From: Chloroflexota bacterium
Lineage (GTDB): Bacteria; Chloroflexota; Anaerolineae; Caldilineales; Caldilineaceae
Direction: 5' to 3'
DNA: 64,000 bases
NCBI GenBank assembly: GCA_016861025.1
Contig: BOKO01000001.1
Location: forward strand, 124,001-188,000
A program made the position numbers and the translations under genes. Positions 9,532 to 20,615 of the stretch are shown in pieces. Each line of letters opens with the position of its first letter. The first letter of the stretch is position 1. The notes beneath the pieces were generated by a model. That model saw nothing but the letters and a program-made list of their open reading frames with translations. It made no database searches and had not been told where the DNA came from.

Positions 9532-9571
9532 ATTTGCCTGTGTCTGGAAACAAATCAGGCTTCTTAATGGA

Positions 9572-9679
9572 ATTAACAAATAGTAATCGTAGATGCGGTT
9601 CTCAACCGCATTTTTCTGTCTGGCGAGAACGTGCGGCTAAGAGCCGCGCCTACATCGATTACCGGGTTATTTTGTTAAT
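9572..9679. repeat. MITE/REP-like palindromic element with two nested hairpins
   Basis: An outer imperfect inverted repeat (ATTAACAAA...TTTGTTAAT, then GTAATCG...CGATTAC) encloses two hairpins. One is ATGCGGTT-CTC-AACCGCAT at 9593-9611 and the other is GCGGCT-AAG-AGCCGC at 9633-9647. It lies in the roughly 340-bp gap between ppsA and ppsR, which holds no gene I can support. Confidence 0.6.
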
Positions 9680-9870
9680 CCTCATACAGAAGTCTGGTTT
9701 GTTGGAGTTGCACCGTGCTCGATGCAATCATTATACTCGACTTAGCGTTTTGGGGCATGTGTACGAAGGTTCAAAGACGCGGTCAGAAAATCGCATCGAC
9801 AGGACATCGCCTTCGACGTGGCAATTCAATACGTCACGCCGGAGGCGATGCCGCACCCGATTTGAGTATC

Positions 9871-12270
<2,400 letters not shown>

Positions 12271-12355
12271 CGTTCCACCTCCTTGTGGAAAGGATATTCG
12301 CCGGCCGCCTCGAAGCTCCAAAACTTCCAGACGGCTGTCAGAAGATCGCATCAAC

Positions 12356-12391
12356 AAAAAACAACGCCCACACCAGCAGCCAGTGTGGGCG
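12356..12391 (-). terminator. Rho-independent terminator-like hairpin in the ppsA leader
   Basis: On the minus strand CGCCCACAC pairs perfectly with GTGTGGGCG (9 bp, 9-base loop) and is followed by TTGTTTTTTG. It ends about 85 bases before the ppsA start. It could end a short upstream transcript or act as an attenuator of ppsA. Confidence 0.6.
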
Positions 12392-12415
12392 AATCTCCGC
12401 AATACGGTCGATTGG

Positions 12416-12502
12416 CTAAGGAGCGGCCGATTTTTGGTGATTCACCCATGCCTGCCAAACGGCGGCGAAACAAATCACAACGGCTGCAAATGTCCTTTTC
12501 AC
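12416..12502 (-). CDS. Possible 28-residue hydrophobic leader peptide or small membrane protein
   Basis: From a GTG at 12502 the frame reads K-R-T followed by a hydrophobic stretch (FAAVVICFAAVWQAWV), then a short polar tail and TAG, resembling a small membrane protein. The terminator hairpin begins 24 bases after the stop. Against it, the start overlaps a -10-like TATAGT and there is no good Shine-Dalgarno. This could be chance; confidence is low. Confidence 0.25.
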   Translation of the reverse strand: MKRTFAAVVICFAAVWQAWVNHQKSAAP

Positions 12503-12624
12503 TATAGCATAATCAGAGTTCGATGTGATCCGCTGAATGACCAGATTTTGAGGCTTGCCATTCAGGGGAAGAACACTTTGACCGATTTTGTCAAACCTCC
12601 AAATCACCGATTTCGCTCGATCCG

Positions 12625-12633
12625 TGATATACT
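12625..12633 (+). promoter_or_regulatory. Extended -10 promoter for citrate synthase
   Basis: TG-A-TATACT is an extended -10 box with one mismatch to TATAAT. It predicts transcription from about 12640 and a leader of about 64 bases before the citrate synthase ATG. No good -35 is visible at the right spacing, as is common for extended -10 promoters. Confidence 0.45.
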
Positions 12634-12703
12634 GCCAGTGCTCTTATTTTGATTTTTTACAATCCACATATTTCTAGTGCGCCTCACAAAGGAGTAGCGA
12701 CTG

Positions 12704-13993
12704 ATGAGTAAAGACACCTTCACAATTATTGACAATCGCACCGGCAAACAATATGAAATTCCTGTCGAGCACAGCACGATCAAAGCAAGAGATCTGCGCC
12801 AGATCAAAGTGAATCCCGATGAATTCGGCACGATGACTTACGATCCGGGCTACGACAACACGGCGTCATGCAAAAGCACCATCACTTACATCGATGGCGA
12901 CAAGGGCATCTTGCGCTATCGTGGCTATCCCATCGAGCAACTGGCTGAGAAAAGCTCGTTTCTGGAGGTTGCCTATCTGCTGATCTTCGGCGAGCTGCCA
13001 ACAAAACAGCAACTGGCGGATTGGGAATATCAGATCATGCACCACACCTTCTTGCATGAGAACATGACCCAGCTTTTCCACGCCTTCCGCTACGACGCCC
13101 ATCCGATGGGTATGATGATCAGCGCGCTGGCGTTCATGTCCACGCTCCACAAAGAAGCGTCGCTGGTCGAGGACGCCGATGTGCGCCTCAAACAGATTTA
13201 CCGCATCCTTGGCAAGTTGCCGACCGTCGCTGCGTTCTGCTATCGGCATCGCATCGGGCGCCCCTTCAACTACCCGAACGCCGACATGGGCTACGCTGAG
13301 AATTTCCTCTACATGCTCGACTACATGCATCAAAGCAGATACTCGGTCAACCCGGTGCTGGCGAAAGCACTCGACGTGCTCTTCGTCCTGCACGCCGACC
13401 ACGAACAGAACGCCTCCACTTCAGTGATGCGTTCGATCGGCTCCGCCTACGCCGATCCCTACAGCGCTATGGCCGGCGCAGCGGCGGCGCTCTTTGGTCC
13501 GCGCCATGGCGGCGCCAACGAAGCTGTCATCAAAATGTTGACGGAAATTGGCGACGCCAGGCGTGTGCCCTCCTATGTCGAGCGCGTCAAGAAGGGTGAG
13601 TTCCGGCTGATGGGCTTCGGCCACCGTGTGTACAAAAATTATGACCCGCGCGCCAAGATCATCAAAAAGATCGCCTACGATGTCTTCGAGGTCACAGGGA
13701 TGAACCCGCTGATCGACGTAGCCGTGGAACTGGAGCGGCATGCGCTGGAGGACGACTACTTTGTCTCGCGCAAGCTCTATCCGAACGTGGACTTTTACAG
13801 CGGCATCATTTACCAGGCGATGCGCTTCCCGCCGGACATGTTCACGGTGCTCTTCACATTAGGGCGCGCACCCGGCTGGCTGGCGCAGTGGGTCGAGATG
13901 ATCACCGATCCTGAGCAGAAGATCGCCCGCCCACGCCAGATTTACCTGGGCGCTGATGAACGTGATTATGTGCCGATGGAGCAGCGCGGCTAA
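12704..13993 (+). CDS. gltA: Citrate synthase
   Basis: Condenses oxaloacetate and acetyl-CoA to citrate in the TCA cycle. The 429-residue length is that of the type II (hexameric, long) class. Landmarks are the N-terminal beta region, GILRYRGYPIEQLA, the first catalytic His in LHADHEQNASTS, the second in GFGHRVYKNYDPRA, and the C-terminal Asp region after NVDFYSG. The start has GGAG upstream. It is divergent from ppsA and is followed immediately by a perfect 15-bp palindrome. Confidence 0.97.
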   Translation: MSKDTFTIIDNRTGKQYEIPVEHSTIKARDLRQIKVNPDEFGTMTYDPGYDNTASCKSTITYIDGDKGILRYRGYPIEQLAEKSSFLEVAYLLIFGELPTKQQLADWEYQIMHHTFLHENMTQLFHAFRYDAHPMGMMISALAFMSTLHKEASLVEDADVRLKQIYRILGKLPTVAAFCYRHRIGRPFNYPNADMGYAENFLYMLDYMHQSRYSVNPVLAKALDVLFVLHADHEQNASTSVMRSIGSAYADPYSAMAGAAAALFGPRHGGANEAVIKMLTEIGDARRVPSYVERVKKGEFRLMGFGHRVYKNYDPRAKIIKKIAYDVFEVTGMNPLIDVAVELERHALEDDYFVSRKLYPNVDFYSGIIYQAMRFPPDMFTVLFTLGRAPGWLAQWVEMITDPEQKIARPRQIYLGADERDYVPMEQRG

Positions 13994-13999
13994 TCTATC

Positions 14000-14032
14000 C
14001 CAGAAGAAAGAAACCGAGTTTCTTTCTTCTGG
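14000..14032. terminator. Perfect palindrome after citrate synthase
   Basis: Fifteen-base arms (14000-14014 and 14018-14032) flank the loop CGA, with the stop of gltA 7 bases upstream. There is no clear T-run on either strand, so it may work as an mRNA-stabilising hairpin or be a dispersed repeat. The 284 bases from here to the next gene show only a small TTGGCA/TGCCAA hairpin at 14079-14097. Confidence 0.55.
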
Positions 14033-14316
14033 TCTCACTTACCAAACGCTCCACCTCCGCCTGCTATACCAAATGTCGTTGGCAGTCGCGTTGCCAATTG
14101 AGAATCACACACCCTTCAACTGGCTTCTCTAATTTGCGTGTTTCTCCAAAACAGTGTACTCTTTCCCGAAGTTTTAGTGAGCTTATCATAGATTTTCACA
14201 GAATTAAATCAAAAGGGTTTGAGGGATTTACATCGCTCTTTGCCCTGCTTTTTGAACGGATGTCATCCAATCGGCTGCCATCCAGCGGCAGCGAACAAAT
14301 CGAAAAGAAGACAAAC

Positions 14317-15495
14317 ATGCATACAGTTGCCGCCCACCCACCGCCCCGTCTGATTTTTTGGGAAACGACTGCTGGCTGCAATCTGGCCTGCATCCATTGC
14401 CGCCGCATCACCGTAGCCGACCAGTTGTTGCCGCAGGATTTGACCACTGCCGAGGCGTTCAGCCTGATCGACCAGGTGGCGGAATTTGCGCGCCCGATCT
14501 TTGTTCTTTCAGGCGGCGAACCGCTCTTTCGCCCCGACATCTTCGAGATCGCCCGCCACGCATCCGATGCCGGGCTGATCGTGGCGTTGGCGACCAACGG
14601 CACGCTGATCGACGCCGACGTAGCGCGCAAGATCAGGGCAAGCGGCATCCGTCGCGTCAGCATCAGCTTTGACGGCGCCGACGCCGCCACGCATGACATC
14701 TTTCGCGGCAAGGGCGCCTTCGACCGGTCGCTTGACGGGATGCGTTATTTGCGCGAAGTTGGCGTCCCCTATCAGATCAACACCACCGTGGCGCGCCACA
14801 ACATCCACCAGATGGATCAGACATTAGCGCTGGCGAAAGGATTGGAGGCGCAGGCGTTGCACCTCTTTCTGCTCGTGCCCGTTGGCTGCGGCGTGGAGAT
14901 TGCGCCCGACCAGCAGATATCCGCCGCCGAGTACGAAACTGTGCTCAACTGGATGTACGACGCCGAAATGGAGGGTGGCATCGAGCTAAAGGCGACCTGT
15001 GCGCCCCACTACTTCCGCATCGTGCGTCAGCGCCAGGCCGAAGAACGTCGCAACGGCATCTTTCGCGAGCGACCGGCCAGCCACCATCGTCAACAGCACG
15101 CCGGCGGTCACCCGGGCGGTCATCCCGGCGCAGACCGCGCCCCAGGCGCCGAGGAAGCACGCCGCGCCATGAACGCCATGACCAAGGGCTGTCTGGCTGG
15201 CACGGGCGTCTGCTTCGTCAGCCACCGCGGCGAGGTCTTTCCTTGCGGCTATCTGCCGGTGGAGGCGGGCAACATCCGCCGCCAGCCCTTCCGTGAAATC
15301 TGGGAAGGCTCGCCGCTCTTCGCCGAGTTGCGCGACTCCGGTCTGCTCGGCGGCAAGTGTGGCCTGTGTGAGTTCAAGAACATCTGCGGCGGCTGCCGCG
15401 CCCGCGCCTACGGCATGACGCACGAATATCTGGACGAAGAGCCGTTCTGCACCTATGAGCCGGCAGCGCTGCGGAGAGTTGAGATTGGAGATTGA
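14317..15495 (+). CDS. ahbD: AhbD-like radical SAM/SPASM heme synthase
   Basis: Predicted to decarboxylate the propionates of iron-coproporphyrin III to give heme without oxygen. The radical-SAM cluster motif CX3CX2C is at C21, C25 and C28, followed by the SAM-binding SGGEP. The C-terminal SPASM-type region has GCLAGTGVCF, FPCGYLP and KCGLCEFKNICGGCRARAYG, matching AhbD. A His/Gly-rich insertion (HHRQQHAGGHPGGHPG, about residue 256) separates the two halves. The start at 14317 directly precedes the family N-terminus; the open frame upstream is not conserved-looking. First gene of the heme cluster. The last codons and stop (V-E-I-G-D) are made of the local GAGATTG repeat. The close relative NirJ is the main alternative. 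Confidence 0.82.
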   Translation: MHTVAAHPPPRLIFWETTAGCNLACIHCRRITVADQLLPQDLTTAEAFSLIDQVAEFARPIFVLSGGEPLFRPDIFEIARHASDAGLIVALATNGTLIDADVARKIRASGIRRVSISFDGADAATHDIFRGKGAFDRSLDGMRYLREVGVPYQINTTVARHNIHQMDQTLALAKGLEAQALHLFLLVPVGCGVEIAPDQQISAAEYETVLNWMYDAEMEGGIELKATCAPHYFRIVRQRQAEERRNGIFRERPASHHRQQHAGGHPGGHPGADRAPGAEEARRAMNAMTKGCLAGTGVCFVSHRGEVFPCGYLPVEAGNIRRQPFREIWEGSPLFAELRDSGLLGGKCGLCEFKNICGGCRARAYGMTHEYLDEEPFCTYEPAALRRVEIGD

Positions 15496-15574
15496 GCGAT
15501 TGGCGTGCGGGTGGGGCGTCGCCCTCCTCATAAATCGCTCCTCGCAACTGGAGATTTAGAAGCTGGAGATTATG
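15481..15574. repeat. Heptad-type repeat (GAGATTG) between ahbD and hemQ
   Basis: Starts with GAGATTG GAGATTG inside the ahbD 3' end and ends with two copies of CTGGAGATT 15 bases apart. GAGCGATT and AATCGCTC form an inverted pair between them. The last GGAGATT serves as the Shine-Dalgarno of hemQ. Confidence 0.6.
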
Positions 15575-16306
15575 GTGCATCCATCTACAAACACCGAAGG
15601 ATTGGACATCAGTGAGCAGGGACGCACGGCGGATGGGCAGATTGTGCGGCTTAACCGACGGCTGTTCATGCAGTTGCACGCGTTTGGCGAATGCCTTGCC
15701 ACCGATGATTTGGTTGAATCGTTGCGCGAACAGCGCTTTGGCAGCGTTCTTTACGTCGATGCCAGCGACCCACAGGGAGTGGCGTTGCTCACCTTTAGCG
15801 AGAACGCCGATTTTTTTGTGACCGAACTGCGCGACTATCTCAACCTGCCGCCCTTCGTTGGGCTGCAACCCAAACCTGAACTGACGATGTTTGGTCGCAC
15901 CTACGCGTTGGGGCATGAGGAAGACCTGGAGCGAACGCTCATCACGCGTCCGCGCCAAAAAGTCTGCGACCCCAACTGGCCGTGGGCGATCTGGTATCCG
16001 CTGCGGCGCGCCGGCTCCTTCGAGCAACTTTCGGCGCAGGAGCAACGCACGATCTTGATGGAGCACGGCGGGATCGGTCATGCCTACGGACGCGCCGGCT
16101 ATGGCAGCGACATCCGCCTGGCCTGCTACGGCCTCGACAAGAACGACAACGACTTCGTCGTTGCGCTGGTCGGGCCGGAACTGTACCCGCTTTCGTCGAT
16201 CGTCCAACGTATGCGCAAGACCAAACAAACCTCGCTCCACCTGGAAAAGCTGGGGCCATTCTTCATCGGCAAGGCGATCTGGCAGAACGAAGGAGCGAAC
16301 GCATGA
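15572..16306 (+). CDS. hemQ: Coproheme decarboxylase, chlorite-dismutase family
   Basis: Peroxide-dependent decarboxylation of coproheme to heme, the last step of the coproporphyrin pathway. The 244-residue protein has the chlorite-dismutase fold signature. The catalytic Tyr is Y142 (W-Y-P-L) and the proximal His is H165 (M-E-H-G-G-I-G), matching the Tyr/His pair of characterised HemQ proteins. A Tyr at the first site speaks against a true chlorite dismutase. The stop overlaps the hemH start by four bases (ATGA), showing coupling to ferrochelatase, which supplies coproheme. Confidence 0.9.
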   Translation: MVHPSTNTEGLDISEQGRTADGQIVRLNRRLFMQLHAFGECLATDDLVESLREQRFGSVLYVDASDPQGVALLTFSENADFFVTELRDYLNLPPFVGLQPKPELTMFGRTYALGHEEDLERTLITRPRQKVCDPNWPWAIWYPLRRAGSFEQLSAQEQRTILMEHGGIGHAYGRAGYGSDIRLACYGLDKNDNDFVVALVGPELYPLSSIVQRMRKTKQTSLHLEKLGPFFIGKAIWQNEGANA

Positions 16307-17223
16307 AGACAGCCGTGTTGTTGCTCGCTTATGGCGGGCCAAACTCGCTGGAGGACATCCCCGCCTACCTGCTCGACATTCGCGGCGGCCGCGAGACGCC
16401 GCAGGAGCTAATCGACGAGATCAGCCACCGCTACGCCGCGATCGGCGGGGCATCGCCGTTGCTGCGTATCACGCAGAGCGCCGCCGCCCAACTGCAGGAA
16501 TGCATCCACTTGCCCGTCTATGTGGGCATGCGCCATTGGAGGCCGTGGATCAAAGACACGGTGGCGCAGATGGCCGCCGACGGCGTCAAACGCGCCGCCG
16601 TGATCTGCATGGCGCCGCACTACAGCAGCCTGAGCATCGGCGCCTATCGCCGCAAACTTGACGAGGCATTGGCTCAGATCGACCAACCTATCGAAATCAA
16701 CTTCGTTGAAAGCTGGCACACGCAGCCCGACTATCTGAACGCCGTCGCCGCCAACGTGCGCGATGCGCTGCAACGCTACGCTCCACAGGAACGCGACGAC
16801 GTGCTCGTCGTCTTCACTGCCCACAGCCTGCCCGCGTTCATTCTGGAACGCGGCGATCCCTACGACCACCAACTGCGCGAGACGGCGCAGCGATTGGCGG
16901 AAAAGCTGGCGCTGCCCGCCGACTGCTGGGCTTTCTCCTATCAGAGCGCAGCCAAGACCGGCGTGCCCTGGCTCGGTCCACAAATCGAGGATTACATCGT
17001 CGAGCTGGCGCACTCTGGACGCAAAAAGCTTGTTGTGGCGCCGATTGGCTTCATCGCCGATCATGTTGAGGTGCTCTATGACATCGACATTGGCGTGCAA
17101 CACATCGCCCTGGAGCACGGCGTGCGCGTCGAACGGCCGCCCATGCTCAACGACAGCCCAGCCATGGTGACGATCCTGGCTGCGCTGACGGAGCAGGCAT
17201 TGCAACCGCGTTCCGTTCCTTGA
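16303..17223 (+). CDS. hemH: Ferrochelatase (coproporphyrin ferrochelatase)
   Basis: Inserts ferrous iron into coproporphyrin III; the coproporphyrin preference is inferred from the hemQ and hemY neighbours. The 306 residues fit the monofunctional bacterial form. Motifs are LLLAYGGP at the N-terminus, RHWRPWIKD, the metal-binding His in VVFTAHSLP, and the Glu in IGFIADHVEVLYDID. No [2Fe-2S] C-terminal Cys cluster is present. ATG at 16303 lies inside the hemQ stop. Confidence 0.95.
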   Translation: MKTAVLLLAYGGPNSLEDIPAYLLDIRGGRETPQELIDEISHRYAAIGGASPLLRITQSAAAQLQECIHLPVYVGMRHWRPWIKDTVAQMAADGVKRAAVICMAPHYSSLSIGAYRRKLDEALAQIDQPIEINFVESWHTQPDYLNAVAANVRDALQRYAPQERDDVLVVFTAHSLPAFILERGDPYDHQLRETAQRLAEKLALPADCWAFSYQSAAKTGVPWLGPQIEDYIVELAHSGRKKLVVAPIGFIADHVEVLYDIDIGVQHIALEHGVRVERPPMLNDSPAMVTILAALTEQALQPRSVP

Positions 17224-17245
17224 ATCGCACTGTAGAGGCGTGGAA

Positions 17246-18649
17246 ATGCACAGCAACACAGAGCGAAAAACGCCATCGATTCTGCTGGTTGGATTGAACC
17301 ACCGCACCACACCCATCGCCGTGCGCGAGCTGCTGTCGTTCGATGTGTGTGCGTTGCCGATGGTTGCCGGTGACCTGTTTACGCTCGGTGTACAGCAAGG
17401 CGTTCTGCAAGAAGTGGTGGTCGTCTCGACGTGCAATCGGCTCGAGGTCTATGCTGTCAGCGCTGCGCCTGCGCAAGCGATTGCACTGATCCAGGCGCAG
17501 CTCGCCCGACAACGGCAGATGGCGCCGGACAAGTTGGCGGCTTTTTTGTACGTCAAGAGCGACATTGCCGCCATTGACCATCTGTTGCGCGTCGCCTCCG
17601 GTTTGGATTCGCTGATCCTGGGCGAGGCGCAGATTTTGGGGCAGGTCGGCCATGCGCTGGCGGCGGCGCACTCCAGCGGCGCCAGCGGCCCGCTTCTCAC
17701 GCAACTGTTCAATCGGGCGCTGCACTGCGGCAAACGCGCCCGCGCCGAGACGCCGATCGGCAGCTACACGACCTCGATCAGCCACGCTGCTGTGCGCCAC
17801 GCTGAAAGCGTGCTGGGCGATCTCAGCCGTTGTTCTGCGTTGGTCATCGGCGCAGGCGAGATGGCGGAGCTGGCGGCGAGCGCGCTGCGGCAACATCGGA
17901 TCGCCTCAATCGTTTGCATCAACCGCACGCTGGCGCGCGCCGAACAGTTGGCGATGAAGGTCGGCGGTCGCGCTGTGGCCTGGGCGCGGCTGCATGAGGC
18001 ATTGACCGCCGTCGATCTGGTGATCAGCGCCACCGCTGCGCCGCACATCGTCCTTTCTGTGGAGGAGGTGAAGCAGGCGTTGACGGCGCGCGCTGGCCGC
18101 CCCTTGCTCCTGTTCGACATCGCCCTCCCGCGCGACATCGAACCCGACGTCGATACGCTTCCCGATGTCCTTCGCTGCGACATCGATCACCTGCGCAGCA
18201 GCGTCGACGCCAACCTGGCGCGCCGCGAGTCCGCCATCCCGCTTGTGGAGGCGATCATTGCGCAGGAAACGGCGGCAATGTGCGCCTGGCTGGGCGGGCG
18301 TGAAGTGTTGCCCACCGTGCTAGAACTACGCCGTCACGCCGAGAACATCGCCCGTCAGGAGGTGGATCGCACGCTTCAACGTCTGCGTCACCAAACGCCC
18401 GACGACGACCGCATCGGCCAGGAGGTTGAGCGCCTCGCCGAACGCCTCGTCGCCAAGCTGCTGCATGAACCGACTGTGCGGCTCAAGGCGCAGGCGGCAA
18501 ACGGCAACGGCGCCCACTATGCTCAGGCGCTAACCGATCTGTTCGCCCTATCCCCAACCACCGGCGACGCGCAGTCAACGGTCGCTGATCTGGTGGTGGA
18601 TGGCGCATTAGCTTCTCGCTATATGAATGGACTCGGCGCTCATGACTGA
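17246..18649 (+). CDS. hemA: Glutamyl-tRNA reductase
   Basis: First committed step of C5-pathway tetrapyrrole synthesis: reduces glutamyl-tRNA to glutamate-1-semialdehyde with NADPH. Family signatures are GLNHRTTPIAVRE, the catalytic Cys C63 in STCNRLEVY, and the NADPH-binding VIGAGEMAELAA. A C-terminal dimerisation helix region follows (LRRHAENIARQEVDR). AGAGG lies 7 bases before ATG 17246; a GTG at 17240 is possible but too close to it. The 3' end overlaps hemC. Confidence 0.95.
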   Translation: MHSNTERKTPSILLVGLNHRTTPIAVRELLSFDVCALPMVAGDLFTLGVQQGVLQEVVVVSTCNRLEVYAVSAAPAQAIALIQAQLARQRQMAPDKLAAFLYVKSDIAAIDHLLRVASGLDSLILGEAQILGQVGHALAAAHSSGASGPLLTQLFNRALHCGKRARAETPIGSYTTSISHAAVRHAESVLGDLSRCSALVIGAGEMAELAASALRQHRIASIVCINRTLARAEQLAMKVGGRAVAWARLHEALTAVDLVISATAAPHIVLSVEEVKQALTARAGRPLLLFDIALPRDIEPDVDTLPDVLRCDIDHLRSSVDANLARRESAIPLVEAIIAQETAAMCAWLGGREVLPTVLELRRHAENIARQEVDRTLQRLRHQTPDDDRIGQEVERLAERLVAKLLHEPTVRLKAQAANGNGAHYAQALTDLFALSPTTGDAQSTVADLVVDGALASRYMNGLGAHD

Positions 18650-19577
18650 ACACATCGCCACATTGCGCCTGGGCACGCGCGGCTCAACGCTGGCGCGCTG
18701 GCAGACAGATCTCATCGCTGCACTCCTGAAAACAGCTTGGCCAGGACTGGTGGTCGAGATCGAAGTCCTGCACACACAAGGCGACCGCATCCTCGATAAG
18801 CCGTTGCCGTTGATCGGCGGCAAGGGACTCTTCACCGCCGAACTGGAAGCTGCGTTGTACAGCGGCGCCATCGATCTGGCCGTACATAGCCTCAAGGACC
18901 TCCCCACCGAACTGGCGCCGGGCATCGTGATCGGCGCTATCCCGATGCGCGCCAGCGTGCACGATGTCGTGGTCAGTCGCAGCAGGCGGCCGTTGGCAAT
19001 GTTGCCGCCCGGCGCCGTCGTCGGCACCAGCAGCCGTCGCCGCGGTGCGCAGCTGCTGCACGCCTATCCACACCTGCGCACCGCCGACATTCGCGGCAAC
19101 GTCGATACGCGCATCCGCAAGGCGCTCGACCCAGACGGCCCCTATGACGCCATTGTGTTGGCGGCGGCCGGCGTCGAACGGCTCGATCGCAGCGACGCCG
19201 TCACCGAGATGCTGCCGCTCGACCTCATGTTGCCGGCGCCGGGGCAGGGTGCGCTGGCGGTGCAATGTCGAGATGATATCAGACTGCTCCACCTGCTGCA
19301 GCCGCTCGATGACGCCGCCACGCGCGCCGCAGTCACGGCGGAGCGCGCCTTTCTCAGCGGGTTGGGCGGCGGCTGCGCCGTGCCGGTGGCCGCATACGCC
19401 GCCATTGTGCAAGGTCGGTTGCACTTGCGCGGGCGAGTGGCCTCGCTCGATGGTCGCGACTTCGTCGATGTGACGGGCGACGCTGCGCCGGAGGATGCCG
19501 CCGAATTGGGGGCGGCGCTGGCTGCTCAGGCGTTGACCCAGGGGGCGACCCAACTCCTGCGCGAGGCGACAGCGTGA
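18642..19577 (+). CDS. hemC: Porphobilinogen deaminase (hydroxymethylbilane synthase)
   Basis: Joins four porphobilinogens into hydroxymethylbilane. Motifs are LRLGTRGSTLARWQT at the N-terminus, HSLKDLPTE, GTSSRRRGAQL, and the dipyrromethane-cofactor Cys C245 in LGGGCAVPV. The start overlaps the hemA stop (ATGACTGA); an upstream in-frame ATG at 18627 is also possible. The 3' end overlaps the GTG start of hemD by four bases. Confidence 0.95.
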   Translation: MTEHIATLRLGTRGSTLARWQTDLIAALLKTAWPGLVVEIEVLHTQGDRILDKPLPLIGGKGLFTAELEAALYSGAIDLAVHSLKDLPTELAPGIVIGAIPMRASVHDVVVSRSRRPLAMLPPGAVVGTSSRRRGAQLLHAYPHLRTADIRGNVDTRIRKALDPDGPYDAIVLAAAGVERLDRSDAVTEMLPLDLMLPAPGQGALAVQCRDDIRLLHLLQPLDDAATRAAVTAERAFLSGLGGGCAVPVAAYAAIVQGRLHLRGRVASLDGRDFVDVTGDAAPEDAAELGAALAAQALTQGATQLLREATA

Positions 19578-20398
19578 CGAGCACTGCGCCGGACTTGCCA
19601 CCGCCACTATCCGGGCGACAGGTCGTCGTAACCCAGGCTGCCGAACAGGCGCCGGAACTTGCCGCTCTGCTGGCGCGGGCAGGCGCGACAGCGTTGCTCT
19701 ATCCTTGCATTGCCATTACACCGCCCGCCGACACGACCGCGCTCGATCAGGCGCTCCAGCTTGCGGCGTGCGGCGGGTACGAATGGCTCGTGTTGACCAG
19801 CGCCAACGCTGTGCGCAGTATTGCGGCGCGACTTGCTGCGCTCAAGGTCGCATCTCAGCAACTCGCTGGCGTGCGCATTGCTACTGTTGGTGCAGCGACG
19901 GCTGAGGCTGTACACTCTGAGCTTGGATTGGCAGTGCATCTGACGCCTGTCGAGGAGGTCGCCGAAGGGCTGGCGACAGCGCTCGAAACAGCAGTGCAGC
20001 CGGGCGACCGCATCCTGCTGCCCCAGGCGGCGCGCGCGCGTGATGTGCTGGCGCAGCGACTCAAAGCAACCGGCGCCGCAGTGACCCATGTCGTCGCCTA
20101 TGAAACCGTGCGCGGCGCGGGCGGCGTCGATCTGCCAACATTGCTGGCGCAGCGCACGGTCGACGCCATAACGCTGGCAAGCTCCTCCGCCTTCACTTTT
20201 CTGCTGGAGCGGCTGACACGGGAGAGAGGCGACCCGGCGGCGTTGCATAGCGTCTGCCTGGCGTGCATCGGGCAGATTACGGCGCGCACGGTGCGCGATG
20301 CCGGCTACACACCTGCCGTCGTGTCGAAGCAGCAAAGTCTGGAGGGGCTGGTTGCGGCGCTGGCGGAGTATTTTGCCTATCGCGAGGCAACGGTTTGA
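19574..20398 (+). CDS. hemD: Uroporphyrinogen-III synthase
   Basis: Cyclises hydroxymethylbilane with inversion of ring D. The family is poorly conserved, but the protein shows the expected two-lobe pattern: VVVTQAAEQAPELAALLARAG at the start, YEWLVLTSANAVRSIAARL, LPQAARARDVLAQRLKATGA, and ITLASSSAFTFLLERL. The GTG start overlaps the hemC stop (GTGA). Length of 274 residues is normal. The position between hemC and hemB supports the call. Confidence 0.9.
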   Translation: MTSTAPDLPPPLSGRQVVVTQAAEQAPELAALLARAGATALLYPCIAITPPADTTALDQALQLAACGGYEWLVLTSANAVRSIAARLAALKVASQQLAGVRIATVGAATAEAVHSELGLAVHLTPVEEVAEGLATALETAVQPGDRILLPQAARARDVLAQRLKATGAAVTHVVAYETVRGAGGVDLPTLLAQRTVDAITLASSSAFTFLLERLTRERGDPAALHSVCLACIGQITARTVRDAGYTPAVVSKQQSLEGLVAALAEYFAYREATV

Positions 20399-20406
20399 TG
20401 TTTTCG

Positions 20407-20469
20407 GTGTTGCGCGTTGCGTGTTAGGTGCTGCGTGTTACGTGCCGTGTGTCAGGTGGTGCGTGTGGG
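20407..20469. repeat. Array of nine degenerate GTGnnnn heptads
   Basis: Nine consecutive 7-bp units starting GTG (one GCG): GTGTTGC, GCGTTGC, GTGTTAG, GTGCTGC, GTGTTAC, GTGCCGT, GTGTCAG, GTGGTGC, GTGTGGG. The array begins 8 bases after the hemD stop. The remaining gap to hemB shows nothing else I recognise. Confidence 0.75.
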
Positions 20470-20615
20470 AAATCCCTACGCAGCAATGCTCTGAAAATAG
20501 CCTCTGACGCAAAGACGCCGAGTGCGCAGTGGTTCGCAGAGGAAGATATTTTCAGCATCATCAGCGCCCGCAAGCATCGTGGACGCCTGGAAGCGCGCAG
20601 ACAACAGGAGGTTTT

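Noticed and set aside
15572..16306. True chlorite dismutase
   Set aside because: Tyr at the key position and coupling to hemH fit coproheme decarboxylase instead.
20407..20469. Heptad arrays as a CRISPR
   Set aside because: Units are 7 bp without spacers of constant length and no cas genes are present.
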